Below are positions 38,553-47,970 of a DNA stretch of 64,000 nt, piece by piece. The notes below the pieces were generated by a model. That model was given only the letters and a program-made list of their open reading frames with translations. It searched no databases and had not been told where the DNA came from. Numbering within the stretch: the stretch's first letter is position 1; each line of letters opens with the position of its first letter. The translations under genes and the position numbers were made by a program. This DNA is from Mongoliitalea daihaiensis (GTDB lineage: Bacteria > Bacteroidota > Bacteroidia > Cytophagales > Cyclobacteriaceae): contig NZ_CP063779.1 in assembly GCF_021596945.1 (NCBI RefSeq), forward strand, positions 2,764,001 through 2,828,000. The letters run 5' to 3'.

Positions 38553-41267
38553 ATGAGAAAAATTTACCTTTGGGGATTTCTATTGTTTTCGCTGATCCTT
38601 CAGCAGGCGGTAGCCCAACAAATACCTACACCAAAAGAGCACTTTGGTTTCGAAATAGGAGATGATTATAAGTTAGTTACGTTTACGGATATGGATGCCT
38701 ATTTCCGTAAAGTTTCTGCATTATCCGATCGTGTGAAATACGTGGAAATCGGTGAAACAGAAATGGGCAAGCAAATGCCGATGATGATTATCACTTCTCC
38801 TAGAAACCATCAAAATCTGGCCCGTTACCAAGAAATATCCCAAAAATTAGGCAGGGCAGAGGTTACTCCGCAGGAAGCCAAAGCTTTGGTAGCGGAAGGC
38901 AAGCCGGTGATTTGGATTGACGGGGGCCTGCATAGTACAGAAACTGTGGCTTCCCATCAGCTGATCCCAACGTTTTATGAATTAGTAAGCAGCAATGATC
39001 CGGAGGTGTTACGCTTTTTGGATGATCTGATTATTCTGATGTTGCAGGTGAATCCGGATGGTCAGGATATCGTCACGGATTGGTATATGGGGCCTAGCGA
39101 TGTAAGCAAACGAAATATGAGTACGCCTTACATGTATCAAAAATATGTGGGACATGATAATAACCGTGATTTTTTTATGAACAATATGAAGGAGACTACC
39201 CATGTTTCCAGACAAATGTATGTAGAGTGGATTCCTCAGATTGTCTATAATCACCATCAAACTTCTCCGGCTGGAACAGTCGTAGCCGGCCCTCCTTACC
39301 GCGATCCTTTCAACCATGTTTTTGATCCTTTGATCATGACTTCGCTGGATGGTGTTGGTTCGGCGATGATCAACCGACTAAATGCAGAAAATAAACCAGG
39401 TTACACTCGTTTAGGTGGCTCGGTATTTTCTTCTTGGTGGAATGGTGGCTTGAGAACTACTCCTTATTTCCATAATATCATCGGGATTTTGACAGAGACT
39501 ACCGGTGGCCCAACGCCTTCTACTATTCCATTGGTCCCTGATCGCTTGATTCCTACGCATGCAACTCCTTTTCCGATTGAGCCGCAACCTTGGAATTTCA
39601 AAAAATCAATTGATTACTCTGTGTCCATGAATATGGCCGTATTGGATTATGCAAGTAGAAATGCGGATGCCTTGCTGATGAATATTTACACCATGGGTAA
39701 GAACGCCATCGACAGAGGGAATATGGACCATTGGACGAAATATCCCAAAAGAGCAGCGGCTGTTCAGGAGGCCTTTAATAAAAGCCGTCAGCAAAGACAG
39801 GCCGATGATCCTGAAGCTGCTTTCTATGGTATGAGAAGTGGATTACCGGTACAGTTTTTCGACTCTGTGTATAGAAATCCAGCATTGCGTGATCCAAGAG
39901 GGTTTATTTTACCAGCTAATCAGGCAGATTTTCCTACAGCTACTCGATTTGTCAATGCCTTGATCAAGTCAGGCGTTCAGGTGCATAAGGCTACCGCTGC
40001 TTTCACTGTCAATGGAAAACAATATCCAGCGGGATCTTATGTGGTCAAATCAGCTCAGGCATTCCGTCCTCATGTATTGGATATGTTTGAGCCACAGGAT
40101 CATCCCAATGACTTTGAATATCCAGGTGGCCCTCCCAAAAGGCCTTATGATGCAGCAGGTTGGAGTTTAGCCTTGCAAATGGGCGTTGAATTTGACCGTA
40201 TCTTGGAAGGATTTGAGGGGCCATTTGAAGCCATCGCTTACGGCGAAGTGCAGCCATTTACACCTACTCGCATGCCATCAGGCTCAGGATTTTTGATTGA
40301 TGTCCGAGGGAATAATGCTTTCATAGCTGTTAATGATTTGTTAAAGGCAGGTGTGAATGTTTCCAGAACTACCACTGCTCATGCAGGTTTGCCAGCTGGA
40401 AGCTTCTTTGTCAGTGGCAATAGAGCGGCGATTGAGAAAGCTGCATCCACTTATGGAATCAACGTAGTGTCAGCTTCTAGACCATCTCCTACAGTTGCTA
40501 TCAAACCGGCCCGTGTAGCGCTTTTTGATCACTATGGAGGATCCATGCCTTCAGGTTGGGTTCGTTGGATGTTGGAGCAGTACAATTTTGCCTTCAATGT
40601 GGTGTATCCAAAAGAATTGGATGCGGGTAACTTGAAAGCGAAATACGATGTCATTTTATTCATTGGTGCTGGATCTCCGGGAACAGTCAGAAACTGGGGT
40701 GGTGCTGTGAGAGAAGAAGGCGTAGCAGCAGAATATCATGCTTTGATTGGAAATGTGACCAAAGAGAAAACCGTACCTGCTTTGAAAGCATTTATGGAAG
40801 CAGGAGGTTCTATCGTTGCAGTTGGAGCTTCTACTGCTTTTGCGTATGAATTCCAGTTGCCGGTTAGTAATGCCTTGGTAGAGAAATTGCCTGATGGACG
40901 TGAGCGACCACTGAGTGGAGATAAGTATTATATCCCTGGGAGTATTTTGAAAGCTCATTTGGATGGCACACATGCAGCCAACTGGGGCATGGGTGAATCA
41001 GCCAATATGGTCTTCAATAACAGCCCGGTATTTAACCTGGCTCCTAATGCTTTGCTTCAAGGTGTGAAACCATTGGCATGGTTTGGAACAGAGTCTCCAC
41101 TAGTGTCCGGTTGGGCATGGGGTGAAGGCTACTTGAGAAATGGGGTAGTTGCTTTTGAAGCTCCGGTTGGAAAAGGAAAGTTCTATGCCTTTGGACCAGA
41201 AATCACCTTCCGAGCTCAAGCACACAATACGTTTAAGATGTTGTTTAATCAGTTGTATGTGAAGTAG
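38553..41267 (+). CDS. Secreted M14-family zinc carboxypeptidase
   Basis: An exported 904-residue metallopeptidase. The signal peptide ends near VAQ (residue 22). The M14 zinc site is H127-S-T-E130 in GGLHSTE with the third ligand at H234 or H235 in YNHHQTSP. N204-R205 in NNRDFF supply substrate binding and ETTGGPTPS may carry the catalytic Glu. Beyond the catalytic domain (to about residue 360) a long C-terminal part of unknown structure includes a glutamine-amidotransferase-like segment around 640-780 (VILFIGAGSPG...). A TTTG-N19-TACC pair lies upstream but fits the consensus poorly. Confidence 0.9.
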   Translation: MRKIYLWGFLLFSLILQQAVAQQIPTPKEHFGFEIGDDYKLVTFTDMDAYFRKVSALSDRVKYVEIGETEMGKQMPMMIITSPRNHQNLARYQEISQKLGRAEVTPQEAKALVAEGKPVIWIDGGLHSTETVASHQLIPTFYELVSSNDPEVLRFLDDLIILMLQVNPDGQDIVTDWYMGPSDVSKRNMSTPYMYQKYVGHDNNRDFFMNNMKETTHVSRQMYVEWIPQIVYNHHQTSPAGTVVAGPPYRDPFNHVFDPLIMTSLDGVGSAMINRLNAENKPGYTRLGGSVFSSWWNGGLRTTPYFHNIIGILTETTGGPTPSTIPLVPDRLIPTHATPFPIEPQPWNFKKSIDYSVSMNMAVLDYASRNADALLMNIYTMGKNAIDRGNMDHWTKYPKRAAAVQEAFNKSRQQRQADDPEAAFYGMRSGLPVQFFDSVYRNPALRDPRGFILPANQADFPTATRFVNALIKSGVQVHKATAAFTVNGKQYPAGSYVVKSAQAFRPHVLDMFEPQDHPNDFEYPGGPPKRPYDAAGWSLALQMGVEFDRILEGFEGPFEAIAYGEVQPFTPTRMPSGSGFLIDVRGNNAFIAVNDLLKAGVNVSRTTTAHAGLPAGSFFVSGNRAAIEKAASTYGINVVSASRPSPTVAIKPARVALFDHYGGSMPSGWVRWMLEQYNFAFNVVYPKELDAGNLKAKYDVILFIGAGSPGTVRNWGGAVREEGVAAEYHALIGNVTKEKTVPALKAFMEAGGSIVAVGASTAFAYEFQLPVSNALVEKLPDGRERPLSGDKYYIPGSILKAHLDGTHAANWGMGESANMVFNNSPVFNLAPNALLQGVKPLAWFGTESPLVSGWAWGEGYLRNGVVAFEAPVGKGKFYAFGPEITFRAQAHNTFKMLFNQLYVK

Positions 41268-41315
41268 GGGTGAGTGAACAGTTGACAGTGAAAAGTGAAC
41301 AGTTAGCACTGATTA

Positions 41316-41845
41316 GTTGATTAGGTAACTAGTGATTAGTTGATTGAGTGAGTAGTGAGGGGAGGTGGAAGTCCTTAATCCCCTTAATTCCTTACTAGTT
41401 TTCCTTCTTTGACAATCTTCACTTAGTAAATGACTAGTGACTAGTTGATTGAGTGAATAGTATTGGGAATTGGAAAATCTTAATACTCTTACTTCCTTAC
41501 TAGTTTTCCTCCTTTGACACTCTTCACTTAGTAAATGATTAGTGACTAGTTGATTGAGTGAATAGTGTTGGGAGTTGGGAAATCTTAATACTCTTAATAC
41601 CTTAATGGTTTTCCTCCTTTGACAATCTTCACTTAGTAAATGACTAGTGACTAGTTGATTGAGTGAATAGTATTGGGAGTTGGAAAATCTTAATACTCTT
41701 ACTTCCTTACTAGTTTTCCTCCTTTGACACTCTTCACTTAGTAAATGATTAGTGACTAGTTGATTGAGTGAATAGTGTTGGGAGGTGGAAGTCCTTAATC
41801 CTCTTAATTCCTTAATGGTTTTCCTCCTTTGACACTTTTCACTTG
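41316..41845. repeat. Tandem repeat, period 105 bp, about five copies
   Basis: The marker ACTTAGTAAATGA occurs at 41421, 41526, 41631 and 41736, always 105 bp apart, with truncated ends near 41316 and 41841. Each unit contains GACTAGTTGATTGAGTGAATAG, CTTAATACTCTTA and TTTTCCTCCTTTGACA with a few substitutions between copies; alternate copies are more alike. Stop codons occur in each unit and no coding function is supported. It occupies most of the 821-bp gap after the M14 gene. Confidence 0.88.
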
Positions 41846-41938
41846 GGATCTTGCTTCTTGGTTCTTGTCTTCCCGATTCTCGGGACAGGCTTTGATTCTT
41901 AGAACATTGTCTTTAATCCACGCTTAGTGATAAATTAG

Positions 41939-41975
41939 GCCCGGCAGGTTTTAAAAATCAGCCGGGTTTTTCTTT
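41939..41975 (+). terminator. Candidate terminator downstream of the tandem repeat
   Basis: CCCGGC (41940-41945) pairs with GCCGGG (41961-41966), followed by TTTTTCTTTTT. It is about 670 bp past the M14 stop codon, so it may end a long read-through transcript that includes the repeats. Confidence 0.6.
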
Positions 41976-42060
41976 TTAAATCAATATTCAATTAATTTTT
42001 TGCTGACGAAAGTCATGGTTTGAGATGATATGTTAAAGGTAAGATACAAATAGACCTGTT

Positions 42061-42068
42061 TAACTTTG
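42061..42068 (+). promoter_or_regulatory. -7 box upstream of the lipoprotein gene
   Basis: TAACTTTG matches TAnnTTTG exactly and lies 20 nt before the ATG at 42089. No -33 TTTG is present at the expected 19-20 nt distance, so this is a weak call. Confidence 0.35.
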
Positions 42069-42088
42069 GAAGACAACCAATTCTCAAG

Positions 42089-43234
42089 ATGATGAAATAC
42101 GCTATCCTTTTTTTATTCTTAATCAGCTCTTGTTCTGAAAAAACGATTTCCAATGAAGAAATTTTGGCTAGGTATGATACCGTAGAGGCAAAAGCGTTCA
42201 TCAATCCTTTCAGTTTTGAAGCGGATCCGATGGAAAGATTACTTCTGGTAAATTTTGAAAAGGATCCCGATGAGCACTATGTTGGTTTAGAACCTCAATT
42301 TTTCAATGATTCTATCAATGGAGTGGGTTTGCTGGTGATCGCTTGGAGAAAGGATATGCATATTGATGTGTATCATGCAAAAAGTCTAAATCTAAACCCG
42401 GCAAAATTTAACATAGCAGGAAAAGGACTGGGTGATATGGTAGCAGTAGATTTCCAAGAGGATTTGTTTGAAATTACTGATCATGGAGTTCAGGTAGCAA
42501 TCAATTTTATGGATAAATGGGGAAGAGCGATTGCTATCCATTTAAGAGAGAGTAATTCGAAATCGAGAAAGCCATTTGGCTTGTTGGCTCCAATGGGAGA
42601 TGCTGCTATCAATCCTTCTTCCATGCCTTTAGTATGGCTGGAGGATTTTTATTTCATCAGGCGAAAAGCCACTGAGCAGCAGGTGTCTATTGATGGAGAA
42701 GAAAGAAAGCTAGATAAGTTACCCATACCTATGGATGGAACTTGGATGTATTTTGCAAGATATTCGGAAAATCCATGGATTCTGATGTTGAATCCTGATC
42801 AGCATGGGAATGAGCTAAAACCCCAAGAACATCATGCGTTAGAATTAATACTGCGTGATGGACAAGAGGAGCTGAAAAGTTTGGTTTTTTATGATGGTGA
42901 AAAGCAAGTTAGGTTAGCTTTTGAACCCTCTTTTCCAAATATTTTAGCCATGGAACTGGGTTCCACAGCCAAAGGTACTTTCTCTTTAGAGCCACACCAC
43001 GAAGGCTTGGGAGTAATAGCAGGGAACTATGAAGTGAACAAATCCTTAACCGAGGCAATGATTAAACTAAATCCCTCAAAAGGCTGGATTCCAAATCCTG
43101 ATAGGTGGGAACTGAAGTTTCTTTACAAAGCCGGGAAAGTGTTTAAAGACTGGCCCATTAATTATGAGTGGGATGCTCGGATTGATTTTTCGATAGACCC
43201 ACCCATAATTTATTCAACCTGGGAAAAGAGATAA
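42089..43234 (+). CDS. Hypothetical lipoprotein, 381 residues
   Basis: Not recognised. A very short signal peptide with the lipobox LISSC (Cys at about 15) predicts an outer- or inner-membrane lipoprotein. The mature part is beta-rich and has two apparent halves (before and after residue 170), for instance GVGLLVIAWRKDMHIDVYHA and a C-terminal WELKFLYKAGKVF; this hints at a lipocalin-like or CrtC-like double barrel but is not a firm assignment. ATG codons at 42089 and 42092 are both possible. It converges with another lipoprotein gene (3 nt between stops). Confidence 0.7.
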   Translation: MMKYAILFLFLISSCSEKTISNEEILARYDTVEAKAFINPFSFEADPMERLLLVNFEKDPDEHYVGLEPQFFNDSINGVGLLVIAWRKDMHIDVYHAKSLNLNPAKFNIAGKGLGDMVAVDFQEDLFEITDHGVQVAINFMDKWGRAIAIHLRESNSKSRKPFGLLAPMGDAAINPSSMPLVWLEDFYFIRRKATEQQVSIDGEERKLDKLPIPMDGTWMYFARYSENPWILMLNPDQHGNELKPQEHHALELILRDGQEELKSLVFYDGEKQVRLAFEPSFPNILAMELGSTAKGTFSLEPHHEGLGVIAGNYEVNKSLTEAMIKLNPSKGWIPNPDRWELKFLYKAGKVFKDWPINYEWDARIDFSIDPPIIYSTWEKR

Positions 43235-43237
43235 GCT

Positions 43238-44404
43238 TCAATGAAACGCTATCCCATTCAACAATTGCTCAGCTGAAAGGGCAGGATCATTTTCGGGAGC
43301 AGAGTCCCAGAAACTTTCTAGACTTTTGGTAAAAAGCCCTTGATTGGTAGCTGCAAAAACTTTTCCTTGAAATTTTTGAAGAGCAAACAATTGAGAAAAG
43401 TTGATCCCTTCGGAATTCAATAGTCTGATTTTAAATAGTTCAGGATCTAAGCTGTCGAAATTCTCAACTTCCGATAAAATAGATGATCCTGATAACCATA
43501 TTGCTAAGCGGTCCTCATGAATAAAGAATTCGATTAAACTGTTAAAGGTAACCCTCAGCTCCAAGTCATCTATGCTACCGCTAGGGGAAATGAAAAGATT
43601 TCTGAATGTCTTCACGAGTAATCGTCCATCAGATGTGAATACATGTCCGTAGTAGGGGGTAAAATTACCGTTGGCATCCCTCAATTCAAACGGAGTGGTA
43701 CTTCCGTCAGGGGCAACAAAGAAATTTTGATTGATTGTAGAAACCAGCCATCCATCTTGAAAAGCGTCTATCTGCTGAATTATATTTAACCCCTCAATTG
43801 TAGAGTTTTCAATGGCTGGTGGAGTAATCTTGATTACAGTTGTGTCAGGGACTACTCCAACAAAATTTGTATTATTCTCAATGTCAAATAGATAAATAGC
43901 TCTTTCAAATGTCTCTCCAATCAAATCAACAGCAGCCAATAATTTTCCATTATTGATATCGAAATTTTTTAATCGATTTGGAATTGAGGATACTTTTGCT
44001 CTGCCTCCCGGTACTTTTATCAGGCGATTGAAATCAAGAAGTCCCACACCTCCATTGCCTTGATTTCGAAAAATGTAAAATCCAAATAGATTCCGGTCTA
44101 CTGCACCAATGTATTGTTTGGTTAAACTTTGTCGGAATTCCATTTGATTTGGTCGTGCACAGCACAGTTGATTTACAGTCATGTCAGGGTTAATGAATCC
44201 CGGATTACTTACATGACTAAAAAACAACTGATTATCAATTACTTTGATGTTATTCACAATAGAACTCCGAAAGTTGAAGTGTGGGTCTCCAAATCGTTCA
44301 AACTTTTCAAGTGCTATGGTTGGTTCTACTGGATTTTCGGGTTCTTGACAGGATGAAACTATTCCGAGAATTAAAAGTAAAATAATTGGGTAGCTGGCTT
44401 TCAT
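43238..44404 (-). CDS. Hypothetical lipoprotein, possible beta-propeller
   Basis: Not recognised. The 388 residues begin with a signal peptide and lipobox (IVSSC, Cys at about residue 19). The mature protein repeats short segments of the type 'NKVIDNQLFFSH', 'DGRLLVKTFRNLFIS' and 'GKVFAATNQGLFTKS', spaced by 40-60 residues, which looks like propeller blades. No catalytic motif was found. No partner gene is near it, and no operon is evident. A surface or periplasmic binding role is a guess from the fold impression only. Confidence 0.68.
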   Translation of the reverse strand: MKASYPIILLLILGIVSSCQEPENPVEPTIALEKFERFGDPHFNFRSSIVNNIKVIDNQLFFSHVSNPGFINPDMTVNQLCCARPNQMEFRQSLTKQYIGAVDRNLFGFYIFRNQGNGGVGLLDFNRLIKVPGGRAKVSSIPNRLKNFDINNGKLLAAVDLIGETFERAIYLFDIENNTNFVGVVPDTTVIKITPPAIENSTIEGLNIIQQIDAFQDGWLVSTINQNFFVAPDGSTTPFELRDANGNFTPYYGHVFTSDGRLLVKTFRNLFISPSGSIDDLELRVTFNSLIEFFIHEDRLAIWLSGSSILSEVENFDSLDPELFKIRLLNSEGINFSQLFALQKFQGKVFAATNQGLFTKSLESFWDSAPENDPALSAEQLLNGIAFH

Positions 44405-44840
44405 TTGGCTTTAAAATTTTCTTAATTATAAATATCAAAAAAATAGTTGAGTTTACAACTAGATTTATTGTTAAGTTTTTATTACCAAAGTAGGGAGTAT
44501 ACGTAGAGAGTTTATTTCGTTCGTAGAATGCTTGCCAAACTATGTCAATATTGCCCTAATTTTATATTATTCCGTGTGGTATGGAAAACAGGCCTTAGAA
44601 CGACCTTGTAATTTATTTCATCAACGGTATAATGGACCGTATATGGGAACTTCTTCATTGGAAGACATCGAACATTATCATAACGGATGTTAAATAGAGG
44701 ATTCTTTTCAAGCGTTTGGGCATGAGTATATAGTGTTGATTCAAAAAAATCACCAAGCCCAAACTGCTGTTCCTTGTAAGAATCGATTTGTCCTTTAATA
44801 ATTACATTAAATGGTGCTTAGTATATCAATTTTTAGCTGT
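44405..44840 (+). other. Gap of 436 bp with a stop-free stretch, possible gene remnant
   Basis: No intact gene is visible. A plus-strand frame is open for 72 codons (44475-44690, ending TAA at 44691) and includes ALERPCNLFHQRYNGPYMG and SLEDIEHYHNGC, which read like protein, but it has no start codon before 44643. It may be the 3' end of a decayed gene, or chance. Confidence 0.2.
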
Positions 44841-45929
44841 TTATCTTAGTAGATTCTTCCCCAAAATCGGTTCTACCAATTCTCCGTTCAATTTTCCTTG
44901 ATTAGTTACCAAAATATCCCAAGGCTCCATCCGCGGCTCATCTGATAAATCAAAGGTGCCATAGTGCATGGGAATAAAATAGGAGCCACCTAAAATATTG
45001 AATGCTTGGATGGCATCCGTAGGGCTGATATGGGCTTGGTTCATAAACCACTCCGGTCGGAAAGCACCCACGCCCATCAGGCAATAATCAGGTTGCCCCA
45101 TAACCTGTCTGATATCCTCGAAATGTGGACCAAAACCAGAATCACCCATAAAGTAAATGCTTTTATCGCCAGATTGAATCCAAAAACCACCCCAAAGATT
45201 CTCGTTCAGATCCCATAGCCATCTTCGAGACCAGTGTCTTGACGGGACATAGACTATTTGCAGGGAACTATCCGATGTAGCATATTCCTGAAACCATCCA
45301 GCTTCCTGAATACGGCCAAAATCTCCCCACTTACCAATCACATCACCTACTTTCAATCCAGTCAGCACTTCTACTCCCGGCTGTAATTTCAAGAGTTTTT
45401 GGATGGTGGCTTTGTCGATATGGTCCCGATGGTTATGAGACAGCAATAGGTAATCAATCTTAGGAAGGTCCTCAACTTGCAGTACCTCGGGAGATTCTCT
45501 CTTGAGGAAGGTGTTTTTTTCCAAGAATGGATCAATGAGTAACACCTTTCCATTTACCTGAATCAAATAGCTGGCATGGCCTAGCCAAATGAGGTAGTCT
45601 TCTTGTGAACCGAGGATAGAAGAGTCAAAATCTTTTGATAACCGTCTTTCTTCATTATTCTTCGCTTCCTTCAAGGGATTTTTTGATAGCTGCCATTTGA
45701 TGAGGTCAGAGAAACTATCCTCAAAGGGTTGATATAAATTGACAAAATTACCTTTCGTATCCATAGGTGTACCCTGCCAAGAGGCAGGAACAGTAGAAAC
45801 AGTTCGCAATGCTTTGTTTTCAATAAATTCGATTTGCTCATCGACGGTATGATTCATCATTGCAAGGATAAGGATGGTTGGAATGAGGGTGAAAAAGGCA
45901 AGTGTTCTTTTTTTTGGTTTCGTTTTCAT
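44841..45929 (-). CDS. Metallo-beta-lactamase-fold hydrolase (UlaG / NAPE-PLD-like)
   Basis: A 362-residue hydrolase with the metal motif HNHRDHID (H168, H170, D172, H173 counted from the upstream ATG at 45938), preceded by IWLGHASYLIQVNGKVLLIDP, the strand pattern of the UlaG/NAPE-PLD group. Later landmarks are YFMGDSGFGPHFEDI and the last metal-ligand region PMHYGTFDLSDEP. A hydrophobic N-terminal helix (about 12-27) suggests a membrane anchor or signal. The methionine three codons in (MKTKPKKRT) was chosen as the start because of its basic n-region. Substrate unknown; phospholipid-type esters are possible. Confidence 0.88.
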   Translation of the reverse strand: MKTKPKKRTLAFFTLIPTILILAMMNHTVDEQIEFIENKALRTVSTVPASWQGTPMDTKGNFVNLYQPFEDSFSDLIKWQLSKNPLKEAKNNEERRLSKDFDSSILGSQEDYLIWLGHASYLIQVNGKVLLIDPFLEKNTFLKRESPEVLQVEDLPKIDYLLLSHNHRDHIDKATIQKLLKLQPGVEVLTGLKVGDVIGKWGDFGRIQEAGWFQEYATSDSSLQIVYVPSRHWSRRWLWDLNENLWGGFWIQSGDKSIYFMGDSGFGPHFEDIRQVMGQPDYCLMGVGAFRPEWFMNQAHISPTDAIQAFNILGGSYFIPMHYGTFDLSDEPRMEPWDILVTNQGKLNGELVEPILGKNLLR

Positions 45930-46178
45930 GTGGATCACAACTGTTGGTACCCTTATTCAATGGATTTCTTTTGCTGTACCTACGAATATCTTGAGTGAGG
46001 GTTTATGGTGAACCTCTTTATCGGAGGATTGTTTGTTGCGGAATATTTGATAGCGTAAAGGGAGTATTGCGAAATAATCTTTTTTGATAAGGTGCGTAAT
46101 TGTTCTCCTGGAATAAATTTTCGAAAAAAGGTTTGATAACCAAAGAAAAAATCTCCTATTTTCCTAAAAAATTTAGGA

Positions 46179-46565
46179 ATGAGTAGTAGAAGAAAGTTTA
46201 TTCAAAAGGCGGCGATCGGAGGTGCACTTCTGACACTCCCGAATGTAAGTTTTTCTTCGACACCCGAACAACCGATGATTCATCAGGTGTTTTTTTGGTT
46301 GAATGAAGAAGTGACTATTCAAGAATTTATCCAAGAAGCAAAAAAGCTTGCTTCCATTCAAACAGTAAGGAAGTTTTATATCGGAACCCCCGCGGAAACA
46401 GTCTCTAGGGATGTCATTGATAGTAGTTATTCCATTGCTTGCACTTTTTTCTTCGACAGTGTGTCGGATGAGCAAGAATACCAAGTAGATCCTATGCATC
46501 TTGCATTTGTAGAAGAAAACAAGAACAAATGGCACAAAGTTGTAGTTTATGATTTTGTAATTTAA
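46179..46565 (+). CDS. Exported Dabb-domain protein
   Basis: A 128-residue protein with a twin-arginine type signal (SRRKFIQKAAIGGALLTL) followed by a stress-responsive alpha/beta-barrel (Dabb) domain: IHQVFFWLNEE at its start and a C-terminal KWHKVVVYDFV strand. Dabb proteins dimerise into ferredoxin-like barrels; some bind haem or degrade small molecules, but most have no known function. A Tat signal suggests folding before export. It precedes the S41 peptidase by 49 nt and may share a transcript. Confidence 0.82.
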   Translation: MSSRRKFIQKAAIGGALLTLPNVSFSSTPEQPMIHQVFFWLNEEVTIQEFIQEAKKLASIQTVRKFYIGTPAETVSRDVIDSSYSIACTFFFDSVSDEQEYQVDPMHLAFVEENKNKWHKVVVYDFVI

Positions 46566-46614
46566 TCCAAACCCAAAATAATTTCGTATTTATTTATTAA
46601 AAGTTAATTGTTGT

Positions 46615-47940
46615 ATGAAGCGTTTAAAAATTTGGTCATTAATAGTAGCAGCGTTAACCATCTTCGCTGCTTGTGAACCTAAAGAGGAAGAGGTTCCACA
46701 GGTGAACCAAGAAGATCAAGTGAAGTTGGCTGTGTTTGAAACTATGCGTGAGTTTTACTATTGGACTAATGAACTCCCCTTAAGAATCGATCCAAGTGAA
46801 TTTTCTACAAAAGAGGAAGTATTGGAGGCTTTGAGGTTTAGACCTTTAGACCGTTTTACTAGTTTTACTACTGCGCAAGCTAGAGCTGATCAAATCGTGG
46901 GTAACGTGTCTGGAGTCCATGGTATTCGTATTGCATTTAATCAGGAGGAGCGTCTCTTTTTAGCTTCAGTTACACGCACGGGACCTGCAGGACAAGATGG
47001 ATGGCAAAGAGGCTGGGAAATTATTGAAATCAATGGTAGAACCATTCCTTCTTTTAGAAACCCTAACGGAAGTTATTCAATTGATCTAGGACCCAATCAA
47101 GTTGGTGTAACCAATACATTCAAATTCAGATTAGCAGATGGGTCTGAGATTACTCGAACCATCCCAAAAACAGCTTTTGCTGCTAATTCAGTGGCTCATG
47201 AAAGTATATTTGAAATGGGAGGAAAGAAAATCGGGTATTGGGTGTATGAAAATTTCAGAGCCACTCCAGGTGGTACTCCGGGAAGAAGTAATGAAGTAGA
47301 TGAGTCCTTTGGAAGATTCCAAGCTGCTAATATCGATGAATTGATTATTGATTTGCGATATAACGGAGGAGGATTGGTTTCAGTAGCAGAGCAAATATTG
47401 AATCTAGTCGCTCCCAATTCGGCAAATGGTCAAGTGATGTACACCTATAGATGGGGACCTAATCAAGTTCAGAGAAATGAAAGTGCTACGTTTAGAAAAG
47501 TTGGTTCACTCAACCTCAATAGGATAGTATTTATTACTTCGAGATCATCTGCATCTGCTTCCGAGTTAGTGATAAATAGTTTACGTCCTTTTGTGAATAC
47601 AGTAATAATTGGGGATAACACTTTCGGAAAACCTGTTGGATCTATTGGAGTAGCCAATAGAGTACTTACTGATAATAATATTTTGATTGAGCTCATCACT
47701 TTTTCTATCGCCAACGCCAATGGAGATGCCGATTACTTTGAAGGTTTTGTCCCAGCTGTTAGAGCAGGTGATGACTTGACAAGAAATTGGGGAGATCCTC
47801 AGGAGTTTAGATTGGCTGCTGCATTAAGTTTGGTAACTGAGGGAGCTGTTGGTGCACGGTTGACTAATACCTACTACAGGCCAGTATGGCACATGCACGA
47901 GCAATTTAAAGGTCTAGAACAAGAATACTTTATGTATTAA
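46615..47940 (+). CDS. S41-family C-terminal processing peptidase lipoprotein
   Basis: A 441-residue lipoprotein with a lipobox at C20 (IFAAC). It has an N-terminal cap, a PDZ-like segment (about 92-180, including GWQRGWEIIEING) and the tail-specific protease core. The Ser/Lys dyad fits S314 in SSASASE and K339 in FGKPVGS, separated by the typical 25 residues. LIIDLRYNGGG (243-253) is the other family landmark. It probably cleaves periplasmic proteins near their C-termini. It ends in a bidirectional terminator shared with the convergent alpha/beta hydrolase gene. Confidence 0.9.
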   Translation: MKRLKIWSLIVAALTIFAACEPKEEEVPQVNQEDQVKLAVFETMREFYYWTNELPLRIDPSEFSTKEEVLEALRFRPLDRFTSFTTAQARADQIVGNVSGVHGIRIAFNQEERLFLASVTRTGPAGQDGWQRGWEIIEINGRTIPSFRNPNGSYSIDLGPNQVGVTNTFKFRLADGSEITRTIPKTAFAANSVAHESIFEMGGKKIGYWVYENFRATPGGTPGRSNEVDESFGRFQAANIDELIIDLRYNGGGLVSVAEQILNLVAPNSANGQVMYTYRWGPNQVQRNESATFRKVGSLNLNRIVFITSRSSASASELVINSLRPFVNTVIIGDNTFGKPVGSIGVANRVLTDNNILIELITFSIANANGDADYFEGFVPAVRAGDDLTRNWGDPQEFRLAAALSLVTEGAVGARLTNTYYRPVWHMHEQFKGLEQEYFMY

Positions 47941-47943
47941 TAG

Positions 47944-47970
47944 AAAAGCGGGTTTAGGCCCGCTTTTTTT
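47944..47970. terminator. Bidirectional terminator between S41 and hydrolase genes
   Basis: AAAAGCGGG (47944-47952) pairs perfectly with CCCGCTTTT (47959-47967), followed by further Ts. The minus-strand hydrolase stop codon overlaps its right end. Confidence 0.88.

Noticed and set aside
41316-41845. CRISPR array
   Set aside because: The whole 105-bp unit repeats, with no short repeat alternating with unique spacers, and no cas gene is in the window.
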